Below the pieces are notes generated by a model that saw only the letters and a program-made list of their open reading frames with translations, was not told where the DNA came from and made no database searches. A program made the position numbers and the translations under genes. From Spirochaetaceae bacterium (GTDB taxonomy: Bacteria > Spirochaetota > Spirochaetia > SZUA-6 > Fen-1364), in contig PLNO01000346.1 in the NCBI GenBank assembly GCA_003141795.1, positions 1-9,213 on the forward strand: DNA of 9,213 nt, in the 5' to 3' direction. Positions 1 through 6,307 of this stretch are shown piece after piece. The stretch's first letter is position 1. Every line of letters begins with the position of its first letter.

Positions 1-1
1 G

Positions 2-448
2 TCCTACGGTCAGCTGTATCCGACGCTTCGACGGCTCTCCGAGCTGGGGTGGGTGACGAAAAAAACCGAGCCCGGCAAGAAAGCCGCGGAAAAGAACATC
101 TATTCAATCACGGACAAGGGCAGGAAAAAACTCGACGAATGGCTGCTCAAGCCGCTGCGAAGCACGTACAAGGTGAAGGACGAGTTCACGCTGCGCTTCC
201 TCTTCTTCAGCAAGCTCCCGCCCGAGAAAGTGCTCGATTACCTGAAGGTGCAGCAGAAGAAGACGGTCCTCCAGAAGGAGACCTTCCAGCGGACGCTCGT
301 GTCCCTGAAGGACGAGATCGACTATTTCCTGCAGGCGATCATCCGCAAGGGGATCATCCACCTGGAGGCCGAAAACCAGTGGCTGGAGGAGGTCATGGAC
401 GACATCCACACCAGCGTCGGGGCATCAGCGGACCGTCCGCCGGAGTAG
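2..448 (+). CDS. PadR-family transcriptional regulator (5' truncated by window edge)
   Basis: The reading frame is open from base 2 to the TAG at 446-448 and has no start inside the window, so the gene begins upstream; the GTG at 53 is an internal valine. The visible 148 residues start with SYGQLYPTLRRLSELGWV, the recognition-helix segment of the PadR winged helix, followed by the wing with NIYSITDKGRKKLDEWL. The rest (roughly residues 55-140) is helical and charged, matching the PadR C-terminal dimerisation domain (Vir_act_alpha_C type), with the usual DEFTLRFLFF and LEAENQWLEEV pattern. Only about 30-40 N-terminal residues appear to be missing. PadR proteins are cytoplasmic repressors, often of efflux or stress genes, and frequently autoregulate. 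The target cannot be read from this window because the promoter and upstream neighbour are outside it. Family assignment is firm; function is unknown. Confidence 0.88.
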   Translation, partial: SYGQLYPTLRRLSELGWVTKKTEPGKKAAEKNIYSITDKGRKKLDEWLLKPLRSTYKVKDEFTLRFLFFSKLPPEKVLDYLKVQQKKTVLQKETFQRTLVSLKDEIDYFLQAIIRKGIIHLEAENQWLEEVMDDIHTSVGASADRPPE

Positions 449-450
449 GC

Positions 451-1209
451 CTAGTGGGCTGATTTCAGCTCGTCGAGGACCTGAAGGGCCTTCGTCTTCA
501 CGGAGCGCAAATAGCTTCCTTGGGCGATTTTTATGAGCATCTGATATGCGGAAGGATCCTTGATCCCTCCCTGCGACTTCTGCGCGATCTTTTCGATGGC
601 GAGGCACAGCGCATAGCCCAGGTTGTTATCCGGCCGGGTGGGGTCTTCCTTGTTGTAAACGAAGGCGAGCGCCTTCACGACCTCATTGTTGTCGTTCTTG
701 CCGATGACTCCCAGGCACTAGGCGGCTTCCGCCTTCACGGTGGGCTCATCGTCGATGAAGAGCACCCGCACCAGCGCATTTTTCGCATCCTCGGTTCCGA
801 TCCTGCCCAGCATGTTCGCCGAGCGCCTGCGCACTTCGGGAAAATTGTTGACCTGGCGGCCGCTGTCGCGCGTCACGTGCCCCGATCCCTCGAGGGCGAG
901 GTATTCGAGGACGAACTCCACCTGCTGGTCGTTCGACTTGAACGAGCCGTCGTTGATCTTCTTGTCCAGATCATCCAGCGCGCTCATCTTGATGTCATAG
1001 TCGTCGGAGAAGGCTTTCTCCCTGAGGATCTGGAACTCGACGCTCTTGAGGAACAGCTCCTCGATGGTGATTTCATTGCTGGGGGACGACGAGGCGGCCT
1101 GCTGCGCGGGGAGGAGGAAAGCCACACCCGCAAAAAGGCACGCCGCAACGGCGAACGTCCGCCACGAGAAGGTGCGCCGTGCGCCGTTTCTCGATCCGCT
1201 CATCCTCAT
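451..1209 (-). pseudogene. Secreted HEAT-repeat-like protein, split by an in-frame amber codon
   Basis: The gene reads from ATG at 1209 to TAG at 451-453, but a TAG at 718-720 interrupts the same frame after 163 residues. Thirteen sense codons separate it from the next in-frame start (678), and the protein pattern continues across the stop: VKAEAA, stop, CLGVIGKNDNNEVVKALAF, which is an ordinary HEAT helix pair if the stop replaces one residue, most simply Tyr. The N-terminus (residues about 1-38) is an Arg-rich stretch, a hydrophobic core and a PAQQA-like cleavage site, so export by Sec is likely. Residues about 110-250 show HEAT-like repeats (RRRSANMLGRIGTEDA). A good Shine-Dalgarno (AAGGGGAG) lies 7 nt before the ATG, and the gene follows the lipoprotein gene by 16 bp, so the two are probably co-transcribed. 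Either it is a recent pseudogene, a short form is made, or the base is a sequencing error. The specific function is not recognised. Confidence 0.72.
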
Positions 1210-1225
1210 AGTACGTCTCCCCTTC

Positions 1226-1801
1226 TCATCGTGTGTTCTGCACGGTCTGCTGGATGCCCACCTTCCACCGTCCTTCCTCGCGAACGAGGTAGTAGAGGAT
1301 GACCGGCGTGCCCTGGATCTTCGTCAACGCCTTGACGTGTGTCGCGTCGACGAAGGTGATGTCGTCGAGTATCGCCTGCAGATGGCTGCGGACGACGACC
1401 TGGCTGAAATAGTCCTTGAGGCTCTTGAGCACTATTCCGTTCTTCTTCAACACCCCTGCGCTCGACGCCTGGGCGAGGAACTCGGGGCTGCCCGTCACTT
1501 TGACGTAGTCATTGGTGAGGTACGCGAGCCACTGGTCGTAGTCTCCGTCGGAAATGATCTTCGTCAGGGCGGCAATGACCACCTGCACCTCTGCAAAGGT
1601 CTTGCGGTACAGCTCTTCCGTGGCAACGAACCCCTGTGCGGGCGCGGTATCGGCCGTGGTTTGAGGCCCCAGCTGCGCGGCAGGGGTTGTTTGAGGCTGC
1701 TGCTCGGTTGTCGCCGGTTTCTCCGCTGGCTGCGACGTGCAGGAAACCAGGAGTGCGGTAGCGAGAACCAGGCTGGCGATGAGACGTCCCTCCACTTTCA
1801 T
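1226..1801 (-). CDS. Predicted lipoprotein of unknown function
   Basis: This 191-residue protein begins with a lipoprotein signal peptide: a short charged n-region (MKVEGR), hydrophobic IASLVLATALL, then a lipobox LVSC with the lipidated Cys at residue 21. A Pro/Thr/Gln-rich linker (about residues 22-55) leads into a compact alpha+beta domain (about 60-190) containing DGDYDQWLAYLTNDYVKVTG and a C-terminal GRWKVGIQQTV strand. This resembles an NTF2-like fold, but that is inference. The frame remains open to an ATG at 1831; I prefer ATG 1801 because the longer start would add a charged extension before the signal peptide and would lie inside the spacer of a good sigma70-type promoter. No Shine-Dalgarno precedes 1801, so the mRNA may be leaderless. 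It is the first gene of a probable two-gene unit with the HEAT-repeat gene, suggesting a shared envelope role. I do not recognise a characterised homologue. Confidence 0.8.
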   Translation of the reverse strand: MKVEGRLIASLVLATALLVSCTSQPAEKPATTEQQPQTTPAAQLGPQTTADTAPAQGFVATEELYRKTFAEVQVVIAALTKIISDGDYDQWLAYLTNDYVKVTGSPEFLAQASSAGVLKKNGIVLKSLKDYFSQVVVRSHLQAILDDITFVDATHVKALTKIQGTPVILYYLVREEGRWKVGIQQTVQNTR

Positions 1802-1809
1802 TACTGTTA

Positions 1810-1838
1810 ATTCTATTCGTCGGAACGGCATTTGTCAA
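1810..1838 (-). promoter_or_regulatory. Sigma70-type promoter of the lipoprotein unit
   Basis: Reading on the minus strand, a perfect -35 box TTGACA (1838-1833) is followed by a 17-bp spacer and TAGAAT (1815-1810), one mismatch from TATAAT. The expected transcript start, about 7 bp downstream, is near 1803, only two bases before the ATG at 1801. This is the best-scoring promoter in the window and fixes the translation start by excluding the upstream ATG at 1831. Confidence 0.72.
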
Positions 1839-1861
1839 AGATATTTCCCCCCAATGGTCGT

Positions 1862-2026
1862 GCAGTTCACCGCAACCGTGCATTGCCGGGCGGCCCATGG
1901 CCGCGCAGATCACCGCTACCGTGCATTGCCGGGCGGCCCCCAGGCCGCGCAGATCACCGCTGTCGTGCTTTGCCGGGCGGCCCATGGCCGCGCAGATCAC
2001 CGCTACCGTGCTTTGCCGGGCGGCCC
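1862..2026. repeat. Four tandem 43-44 bp GC-rich repeats in a divergent intergenic region
   Basis: Units start at 1862, 1905, 1949 and 1992 (spacing 43, 44, 43), each beginning GCAG(A/T)TCACCGC and running through CCGTGC(A/T)TTGCCGGGCGGCCC. Copies 1 to 3 contain the inverted repeat GCGGCC / GGCCGC; the loop is CAT in copies 1 and 3 and CCCA in copy 2, which explains the 44-bp unit, while the arms stay intact. Copy 4 degenerates after GGGCGGCCC, just where the putative coaD -35 box begins (2027). The period is not a multiple of three, so this is not a coding repeat, and the short frames crossing it look spurious. The array occupies nearly all the space between the divergent lipoprotein and coaD promoters. 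It could be a protein-binding array, a REP-like element or simple slippage expansion. Confidence 0.9.
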
Positions 2027-2055
2027 TTGCCTCAGTGAAAGAGCTCGGCTATTCT
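2027..2055 (+). promoter_or_regulatory. Candidate promoter of coaD
   Basis: TTGCCT (2027-2032) and TATTCT (2050-2055), each matching four of six consensus bases, are separated by exactly 17 bp. The predicted start of transcription (about 2062) is next to the ATG at 2063, so the coaD message would be essentially leaderless; no Shine-Dalgarno is present. The match is moderate alone and is supported by the same geometry at other genes here. Confidence 0.45.
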
Positions 2056-2062
2056 CGGGGCC

Positions 2063-2560
2063 ATGTTCAAGGTACTCCTTCCGGGGACGTATGATCCCCC
2101 TACGAACGGACATCTGAATATCCTGAGGCGCGCGTCGAAACTCTTCGGGGCTGTGCAGGTCGTCATCGCGGTGAATCCCTCGAAGACCTACCTTTTCAAC
2201 GCGGATGAGCGGCTTGCGATGATGACGGAGCTCGCTCAAGGTCTGCCGAATGTGTCGGTGTCGACGTGGAGCGGCCTTATCGTCGATTTTGCGGACCGGG
2301 CGGGCGTGCACGTCATCGTGCGCGGGGTCCGCGCCCTGGCGGATTTCGACTACGAGTTCGAGCTCTCCCTCATGAACCGCTCCCTGAACCCGAAGATCGA
2401 AACGATTTTCATGCCCACCGACCAGAAGTACTCCGTCATACGCTCTTCCGTCATCAAGGAGATCGCCGGATTCGGCGGAGACATCTCCGGCATGGTGCCT
2501 CCGAACGTCGCCAAGGCCCTGCACGAGAGGCTGAGAGCGCGAAGTAACGGCGCGCCTTGA
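2063..2560 (+). CDS. coaD: Phosphopantetheine adenylyltransferase
   Basis: CoaD transfers AMP from ATP to 4'-phosphopantetheine, giving dephospho-CoA, the penultimate step of CoA synthesis in the cytoplasm. The 165-residue product has the normal family length and the nucleotidyltransferase signature near the N-terminus, GTYDPPTNGHLNIL (usual form GSFDPxTxGH), with the TxGH histidine at residue 17. It also has VIVRGVRALADFDYEFELSLMNRSL (phosphopantetheine and ATP contacts) and YSVIRSSVIKEIAGFGGDIS, the C-terminal ISSxxxKE-type motif, then MVPPNVAKAL. The start ATG at 2063 leaves no N-terminal excess but has no Shine-Dalgarno; a promoter-like pair ends 7 bp upstream, suggesting a leaderless message. 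The gene heads a plus-strand run with rpmF, acpP and rnc. The link to acpP is sensible, because CoA supplies the phosphopantetheine arm of the carrier protein. Its TGA stop lies within a TTGACA box that may serve rpmF. Confidence 0.96.
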   Translation: MFKVLLPGTYDPPTNGHLNILRRASKLFGAVQVVIAVNPSKTYLFNADERLAMMTELAQGLPNVSVSTWSGLIVDFADRAGVHVIVRGVRALADFDYEFELSLMNRSLNPKIETIFMPTDQKYSVIRSSVIKEIAGFGGDISGMVPPNVAKALHERLRARSNGAP

Positions 2561-2585
2561 CATTCCAGGGGCTATAGTGTAGCCT
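2557..2585 (+). promoter_or_regulatory. Candidate promoter of rpmF-acpP-rnc overlapping the coaD stop
   Basis: A perfect TTGACA (2557-2562) contains the coaD TGA stop codon. Seventeen bp downstream is TAGCCT (2580-2585), only three of six matches to the -10 consensus. Inside the spacer and -10 is a 5-bp inverted repeat GGCTA-TAGTG-TAGCC (2570-2584), which could be an operator or chance. If used, the leader before rpmF would be about 38 nt, compatible with its Shine-Dalgarno. Confidence 0.35.
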
Positions 2586-2629
2586 TCCGTATCTTTATCA
2601 AATTAATCCACTTTTTGAGGTGATTTGAC

Positions 2630-2818
2630 ATGGCTTTGCCGAAGAGAAGAATATCGAGGGCACGGGGACGCAAGCGCCGGTCGGCAAACCTGCGCCTGGC
2701 CGTTCCGACCCTCGTCGAATGCAGCAACTGCGGAAACAGAATAATGCCGCACCGTATCTGCCCCAAGTGTGGTTTCTACAGGGGAAAGCAGGTATTCAAA
2801 CCCGAGGAAATGGCGTGA
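2630..2818 (+). CDS. rpmF: 50S ribosomal protein L32, zinc-binding form
   Basis: This 62-residue basic protein has the L32 N-terminus MALPKRRISRARGRKRRS and the family's zinc ribbon, with cysteine pairs CSNC (residues 31 and 34) and CPKC (44 and 47), followed by CGFYRGKQV. It is a component of the large ribosomal subunit. All four cysteines are present, so this is the zinc-containing form rather than the cysteine-less paralogue some bacteria use under zinc limitation. The start is fixed by a strong Shine-Dalgarno, GAGGTGAT at 2617-2624, five bases before the ATG. The 70-bp gap after coaD is AT-rich just before the gene. It is followed by acpP, a rpmF-fatty-acid gene linkage common across bacteria that ties ribosome and membrane synthesis. 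Confidence 0.97.
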   Translation: MALPKRRISRARGRKRRSANLRLAVPTLVECSNCGNRIMPHRICPKCGFYRGKQVFKPEEMA

Positions 2819-2879
2819 TCATTCCTGGTGAGTGCATCCACGGAACACCCCCTCGCGTTCTCTCACATATCTTTCTTAC

Positions 2880-2885
2880 AGGAGG
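2880..2885 (+). promoter_or_regulatory. Shine-Dalgarno fixing the acpP start
   Basis: AGGAGG lies nine bases before the ATG at 2895. It selects that codon over the ATG at 2832 in the same open frame, whose extra 21 residues (MHPRNTPSRSL onward) have no counterpart in acyl carrier proteins. Confidence 0.85.
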
Positions 2886-2894
2886 TTGAACTCT

Positions 2895-3134
2895 ATGGAC
2901 GAACTGTTCGAAAAAATGAAGAAACTTATCGCCGACAGGCTCGAGATCGATGAATCGAAGATCACTCTGGATTCTTCCTTCCGCCAAGACCTCGGGGCTG
3001 ACAGCCTCGATACGTACGAGCTGGTCTATGCGATCGAGGAGGAGCTCGGCATCAGTATCCCGGACGAAAAAGCCAATGAGTTCGAGACGGTGCGCGACGC
3101 CCTGGAATACATCCGCTCCCAGGTAAAGAAATAG
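2895..3134 (+). CDS. acpP: Acyl carrier protein
   Basis: AcpP carries growing fatty-acyl chains as thioesters on a 4'-phosphopantetheine arm during type II fatty acid synthesis in the cytoplasm. The 79-residue acidic protein has the usual length and a clear attachment motif, LGADSLDTYELV, with Ser37 as the modified residue. Helix I (MDELFEKMKKLIADRL), helix II (DTYELVYAIEEELGI) and the acidic IPDEKANEFETV segment are all intact. DTYELVYAIEE, in place of the enterobacterial DTVELVMALEE, resembles my recollection of spirochaete ACPs. The start is set by AGGAGG nine bases upstream. The gene lies 76 bp after rpmF and 7 bp before rnc, so co-transcription with rnc is very likely, an arrangement also seen in other bacteria. 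Confidence 0.97.
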   Translation: MDELFEKMKKLIADRLEIDESKITLDSSFRQDLGADSLDTYELVYAIEEELGISIPDEKANEFETVRDALEYIRSQVKK

Positions 3135-3141
3135 CAAGGTT

Positions 3142-3933
3142 TTGTTCAAGAAAGCAAAGCGTGTCCATTCCGTCACGCTGAAGCCTGAGCGCAAGAAGGA
3201 GCTCCAGCTCTTCGAAAGGCACGCGGGAATTCGATTCCACGAGCTGGAGTTCCTCAATCAGGCCTTCACCCACCGCTCCTTCGCGAACGAGCTGGGGGAG
3301 ACGGGGGAAAACAACGAGAGGATGGAGTTCCTCGGGGATTCGGTCCTGGGCCTGGTGGTGGCGGACTATCTGTACACCACTTTGCCGGACCAGCCGGAGG
3401 GGGAGCTTGCCCGCATCAAGAGCTTCGTGGTGAGCGAGGCGAGCCTTTCGGAAATTTCCCGCGGGCTTCGCGTCGACAACTTCATTCTGATCGGCAAGGG
3501 CGAGGAATACTCCGGCGGGCGCTCCAAGAAGACAATTCTCGCGGACTGTCTGGAAGCGATCATCGGCGCCTACTACCTCGATTCGGGGTTCCCGGCCGCA
3601 GAGCGCTTCGTTCATTTCATGCTGATTCCCGAGATCAACAAGGTCCTCGAGAACAAACATGCGAAGGACTACAAGACCCTGCTGCAAGAGCACGTCCAGA
3701 AACGAATGAAGACCTATCCGAAGTACCGCGTGGTGCAGAAGACGGGTCCTGACCATGACAAGACTTTCTGGATCGAGGTGCACATCGGGGACAAGTCTTT
3801 CGGGGCCGGCAAGGGAAAGAACAAGAAGGAAGCCGAGCAGGAGGCCGCTCGTCTGGCCTATGAGGCGATGAACGTGGTCGACAAACCCATGAAGTCGAAC
3901 GCCGCGGCGCACGCTCTGCAGCACCGCGGATAG
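3142..3933 (+). CDS. rnc: Ribonuclease III
   Basis: RNase III cleaves double-stranded RNA, processing the rRNA precursor and structured mRNAs. The 263-residue frame contains the signature NNERMEFLGDSVLG (residues 57-70) with catalytic Glu62 and Asp66. The second metal-binding pair is Asp135 and Glu138 in ADCLEAIIGAYYLDSG. A C-terminal double-stranded RNA-binding domain spans about residues 174-246: DYKTLLQEHVQKR, then GAGKGKNKKEAEQEAARLAYEAM. The only start close to acpP is TTG at 3142, seven bases after the acpP stop, with a weak AAGGT ahead of it; the N-terminal extension (MFKKAKRVHSVTLKPERKKEL) is modest, so a slightly later start cannot be excluded. The TTG start and weak ribosome site suggest low expression through coupling to acpP. 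A hairpin at 3940-3963 follows. Confidence 0.97.
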   Translation: MFKKAKRVHSVTLKPERKKELQLFERHAGIRFHELEFLNQAFTHRSFANELGETGENNERMEFLGDSVLGLVVADYLYTTLPDQPEGELARIKSFVVSEASLSEISRGLRVDNFILIGKGEEYSGGRSKKTILADCLEAIIGAYYLDSGFPAAERFVHFMLIPEINKVLENKHAKDYKTLLQEHVQKRMKTYPKYRVVQKTGPDHDKTFWIEVHIGDKSFGAGKGKNKKEAEQEAARLAYEAMNVVDKPMKSNAAAHALQHRG

Positions 3934-3939
3934 CGCGCT

Positions 3940-3963
3940 CACGAACCGGCGGCTGCCGGCGTG
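3940..3963. terminator. Possible hairpin between convergent rnc and cca
   Basis: CACG-AA-CCGGC-GGCT-GCCGG-CGTG forms a nine-pair stem with a two-base bulge and a four-base loop in the 39-bp gap between the convergent stop codons. There is no T-tract on either side, so intrinsic termination would be weak; it may instead block 3' exonucleases or be chance in GC-rich DNA. Confidence 0.35.
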
Positions 3964-3972
3964 AAGGCTCCG

Positions 3973-5331
3973 CTACCCCTGGTTGAGCCTTTCCTGATAG
4001 AGCTTTGAGGCGATCTCCAGCAGCTTCCCCCTCTCATTGAGGTCCGGGTCCTCGAGCACCGACTGCAGGAGCTCATTGAGTATCACCCCTATGCGCGGCC
4101 CGGGGGGAATGCCGAGGGCCTTCATGATGTCGGTGCCGTTCACCGCGATCTGTGAAACGCTGAAAGCCTTGCCCGCTTCGAGAACCGCGCGGACGCGCGC
4201 CGAGAAATCCGAGAGCCCGCGGGGGAAGACTTCCGCGTTCTCCTTGCACATCCCGATCTGGTCAGCCCTGCGCAGCGCGACGATATCGGCTATCGCCGCC
4301 TCTCCCACCCGGGATATGAGCCTGCGAACCGCGGCGTCGGTCCACTCCTCCTGATAGTTGAACATATGGTTTGCGATGAGGTGGCACACGTCGTGGATCA
4401 CGGCGTTGGGGAGCTTCAGCCGCTGGAGGATCGCCTCCGCCATTTCCGCGGACACCCTTTCGTGTCCGTAGAACGTCGGCCGTCCCTCGGGGCCTGCGCC
4501 GAGGGATACAGGCTTGCCCACGTCGTGGAGGAGCGCCGCAAGGCGGAGTCGCAGGGACTCGCGAGGAGCGGCGTCGCAGGCGTACAGCGAATGCGTGAAA
4601 ACATCGTAGCAGTGCAGCGTGCCCTGGGCCATTCCCACTCCCGAGAGGAGCTCGGGGATCACGACACCCAGGATGCCGGTCTCCTTCATGAGGAAAAGAC
4701 CGACCGAGGGAACGGCGGACTGCAGGATCTTGCAGACCTCGTCCCGCACCCTTTCAGCGGACACGAGGGCGAGGATGTCGAGGCTGCCGGGGATCGCCTC
4801 GAGTGTTGCAGGCTCGACGACGAAGGATAGCTGCGCGGCGAACCGGCACGCCCGCAGCGGCCGCAGCCCGTCCTCACGGAACCTGTCGGCGGGGGCGCCG
4901 ATGGCGCGGATGATCCCTTTCGTGATGTCCAGGCGGCCGTCATGCGGATCGAAGATACGCTGCGTGTGCAGGTCGAATGCTATGGCGTTGATCGTGAAAT
5001 CCCGTCGTGACAGGTCCTCCTCGATCGAGGGGGTGAATGAAACCGCATCAGGTCGCCGTCCGTCGGTATAGACGGATTCGGTCCTGAACGTCGTCACCTC
5101 GAAAGTCGTGCCCTTGAAGAGCACCGTGACGGTGCCGTGCTTGATCCCCGTGGGGATGACGTGACGGAACAGACCGATGACCTGCTCGGGGTGCGCATCG
5201 GTGGCGATGTCGAAATCGGAGCTCGGCCTGCCCATCAGGATGTCGCGCACGGCTCCGCCCACCAGGTGGCATTGAAAGCCGGCGGCGCGGAATGGCGAAG
5301 CGAAATCCAGAACCACACGAGGCACGCGCAT
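3973..5331 (-). CDS. cca: tRNA nucleotidyltransferase (CCA- or A-adding, class II)
   Basis: This enzyme adds CCA, or part of it, to tRNA 3' ends from CTP and ATP. Counting from the ATG at 5331 (452 residues): LVGGAVRD at 24-30 (nucleotide-binding GG and RD), DFD at 39-41 with Glu78 as third carboxylate, RRDFTINA at 109-116, FDPHDGRLDI, and EDGLRPLRACRFA, then a C-terminal HD domain with DVFTH (243-247) and LLHDVGKP (His269-Asp270). The motifs fit CCA-type enzymes better than poly(A) polymerases, though CC-adding or A-adding specialisation, known where the activities are split, cannot be settled by eye. The frame extends to an ATG at 5385, but that codon directly abuts the T-tract of the flaB terminator and has no ribosome site. 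The ATG at 5331 gives the family's normal N-terminus and follows a promoter-like pair with a predicted leader of about 4 nt. Confidence 0.92.
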   Translation of the reverse strand: MRVPRVVLDFASPFRAAGFQCHLVGGAVRDILMGRPSSDFDIATDAHPEQVIGLFRHVIPTGIKHGTVTVLFKGTTFEVTTFRTESVYTDGRRPDAVSFTPSIEEDLSRRDFTINAIAFDLHTQRIFDPHDGRLDITKGIIRAIGAPADRFREDGLRPLRACRFAAQLSFVVEPATLEAIPGSLDILALVSAERVRDEVCKILQSAVPSVGLFLMKETGILGVVIPELLSGVGMAQGTLHCYDVFTHSLYACDAAPRESLRLRLAALLHDVGKPVSLGAGPEGRPTFYGHERVSAEMAEAILQRLKLPNAVIHDVCHLIANHMFNYQEEWTDAAVRRLISRVGEAAIADIVALRRADQIGMCKENAEVFPRGLSDFSARVRAVLEAGKAFSVSQIAVNGTDIMKALGIPPGPRIGVILNELLQSVLEDPDLNERGKLLEIASKLYQERLNQG

Positions 5332-5341
5332 GACGCGAAGG

Positions 5342-5370
5342 AGTATCCGGTCAGTCGCACGCAGTGTCAA
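5342..5370 (-). promoter_or_regulatory. Candidate promoter of cca
   Basis: On the minus strand a perfect TTGACA (5370-5365) and GATACT (5347-5342, four of six matches) are 17 bp apart. The predicted start of transcription is near 5335, about four bases before the ATG at 5331. The pair sits just beyond the flaB terminator, where a fresh promoter would be needed. Confidence 0.5.
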
Positions 5371-5385
5371 TAAATGCCGGCGCAT

Positions 5386-5413
5386 AAAAAAACCGCCCGG
5401 GAGGGGCGGTTTT
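5386..5413 (-). terminator. Intrinsic terminator of flaB
   Basis: AAAACCGCCC (5389-5398) and GGGCGGTTTT (5404-5413) form a perfect ten-pair stem around a five-base loop. Read on the minus strand it lies 17 bp after the flaB stop and ends in seven Ts (5392-5386), a textbook intrinsic terminator. The T-tract runs directly into the ATG at 5385, arguing that translation of cca begins further on. Confidence 0.92.
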
Positions 5414-5430
5414 CATGAACGAACCCGTCT

Positions 5431-6303
5431 TTACTTGAAGAGCTGAAGAACCGACTGGGGCTTCGTGTTGGCCTGCGCGAGCATGGCCGTGGAGGACTGA
5501 ACGAGGATCTGGTCCTTCACGAACTCCACCATCTGGCGCGCCATGTCCGTGTCGCGGATCTGCGACTCGGCCGCCTGCAGGTTCTCCGCTCCCACCGCCA
5601 GGCCCTTCATCGAATACTCGAGCCTGTTCTGATAGGCGCCGAGGTCCGCCCTCTGCTTGTTCACGATGCGCAGAGCGTGGTCGAGCACTCCGATGGCGGC
5701 ATTGGCCCTGTCAGGGGAGGAGAGGGAGATGAACGTTGCGGTGTTCGGCCGTCCGTTGGGTCCCTGCACCCCGAGCCCCTGCGCGGTCATCGTGCCGATG
5801 TTCACGCGGATGCGCTGGTCCATGTTCGCCCCGATGTGCAGCCACAGGCTGGCGGTGACGACGTTCTCCCCCGTTGCGGTGGCGAACCTGCCGGTGAGCA
5901 TGTTCATCCCGTTGAACTGCGCGTGCGACGCGATGCGGTTGATCTCGCTGACCAGCTGGGACACCTCGACCTGGATCTGCATGCGGTCCTCGTTGGAATA
6001 GATCCCGTTGGACGCCTGCACGGAGAGCTCCCGCAGCCTCTGGAGGATGTCCTGGCTCTCCTGGAGGTAGCCTTCAGCCGTCTGGATGAAGGAAATGCCG
6101 TCCTGGGCGTTGCTTCCCGCCCTCTGCATGCCGCGGATCTGCGAGCGCATCTTTTCCGACACGGCAAGACCCGAGGCGTCGTCGCCGGCCTTGTTGATCC
6201 TCATGCCCGACGCCAGCTTCTCCATGTCCGCATCCGAAGCGATGTTGTTGAACTTGAGGTTGCGCTCCGTGAAGAGGGCGCTCATGTTGTGGTTGATGAT
6301 CAT
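5431..6303 (-). CDS. flaB: Flagellin, spirochaete FlaB-type periplasmic filament core protein
   Basis: FlaB polymerises into the core of the periplasmic flagellar filament after export by the flagellar type III system; no signal peptide is present, as expected. The 290-residue protein has conserved D0/D1 ends and a short variable middle. The N-terminus is [11 protein letters not shown], then [28 protein letters not shown], and [20 protein letters not shown], followed by [13 protein letters not shown]. The C-terminal coiled region holds [36 protein letters not shown] and ends [22 protein letters not shown]. These are close to Treponema and Borrelia FlaB as I remember them. The start ATG at 6303 has a strong AAGGAGG four to five bases upstream. 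A sigma28-like promoter and a CsrA-type hairpin precede it, and a strong terminator follows, so it is a single-gene unit. No other flagellar gene lies in this window. Confidence 0.97.
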   Translation of the reverse strand: MIINHNMSALFTERNLKFNNIASDADMEKLASGMRINKAGDDASGLAVSEKMRSQIRGMQRAGSNAQDGISFIQTAEGYLQESQDILQRLRELSVQASNGIYSNEDRMQIQVEVSQLVSEINRIASHAQFNGMNMLTGRFATATGENVVTASLWLHIGANMDQRIRVNIGTMTAQGLGVQGPNGRPNTATFISLSSPDRANAAIGVLDHALRIVNKQRADLGAYQNRLEYSMKGLAVGAENLQAAESQIRDTDMARQMVEFVKDQILVQSSTAMLAQANTKPQSVLQLFK

Positions 6304-6307
6304 CGAA

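Noticed and set aside
1135..1209. VAAC in the HEAT protein signal region as a lipobox, and RRTFSW as a twin-arginine motif
   Set aside because: The hydrophobic stretch before the Cys is too short and continues well past it, and the arginine motif lacks the usual context; an ordinary Sec signal fits better.
1832..2117. Open frames crossing the tandem repeats, giving Arg/Pro/Ala-rich peptides
   Set aside because: The repeat period (43-44 bp) shifts the frame at each unit, so the peptide does not repeat consistently, and no ribosome site or promoter supports translation.
2832..2894. N-terminal extension of the acyl carrier protein from ATG 2832
   Set aside because: The extra 21 residues do not fit the family, and a strong AGGAGG precedes the ATG at 2895.
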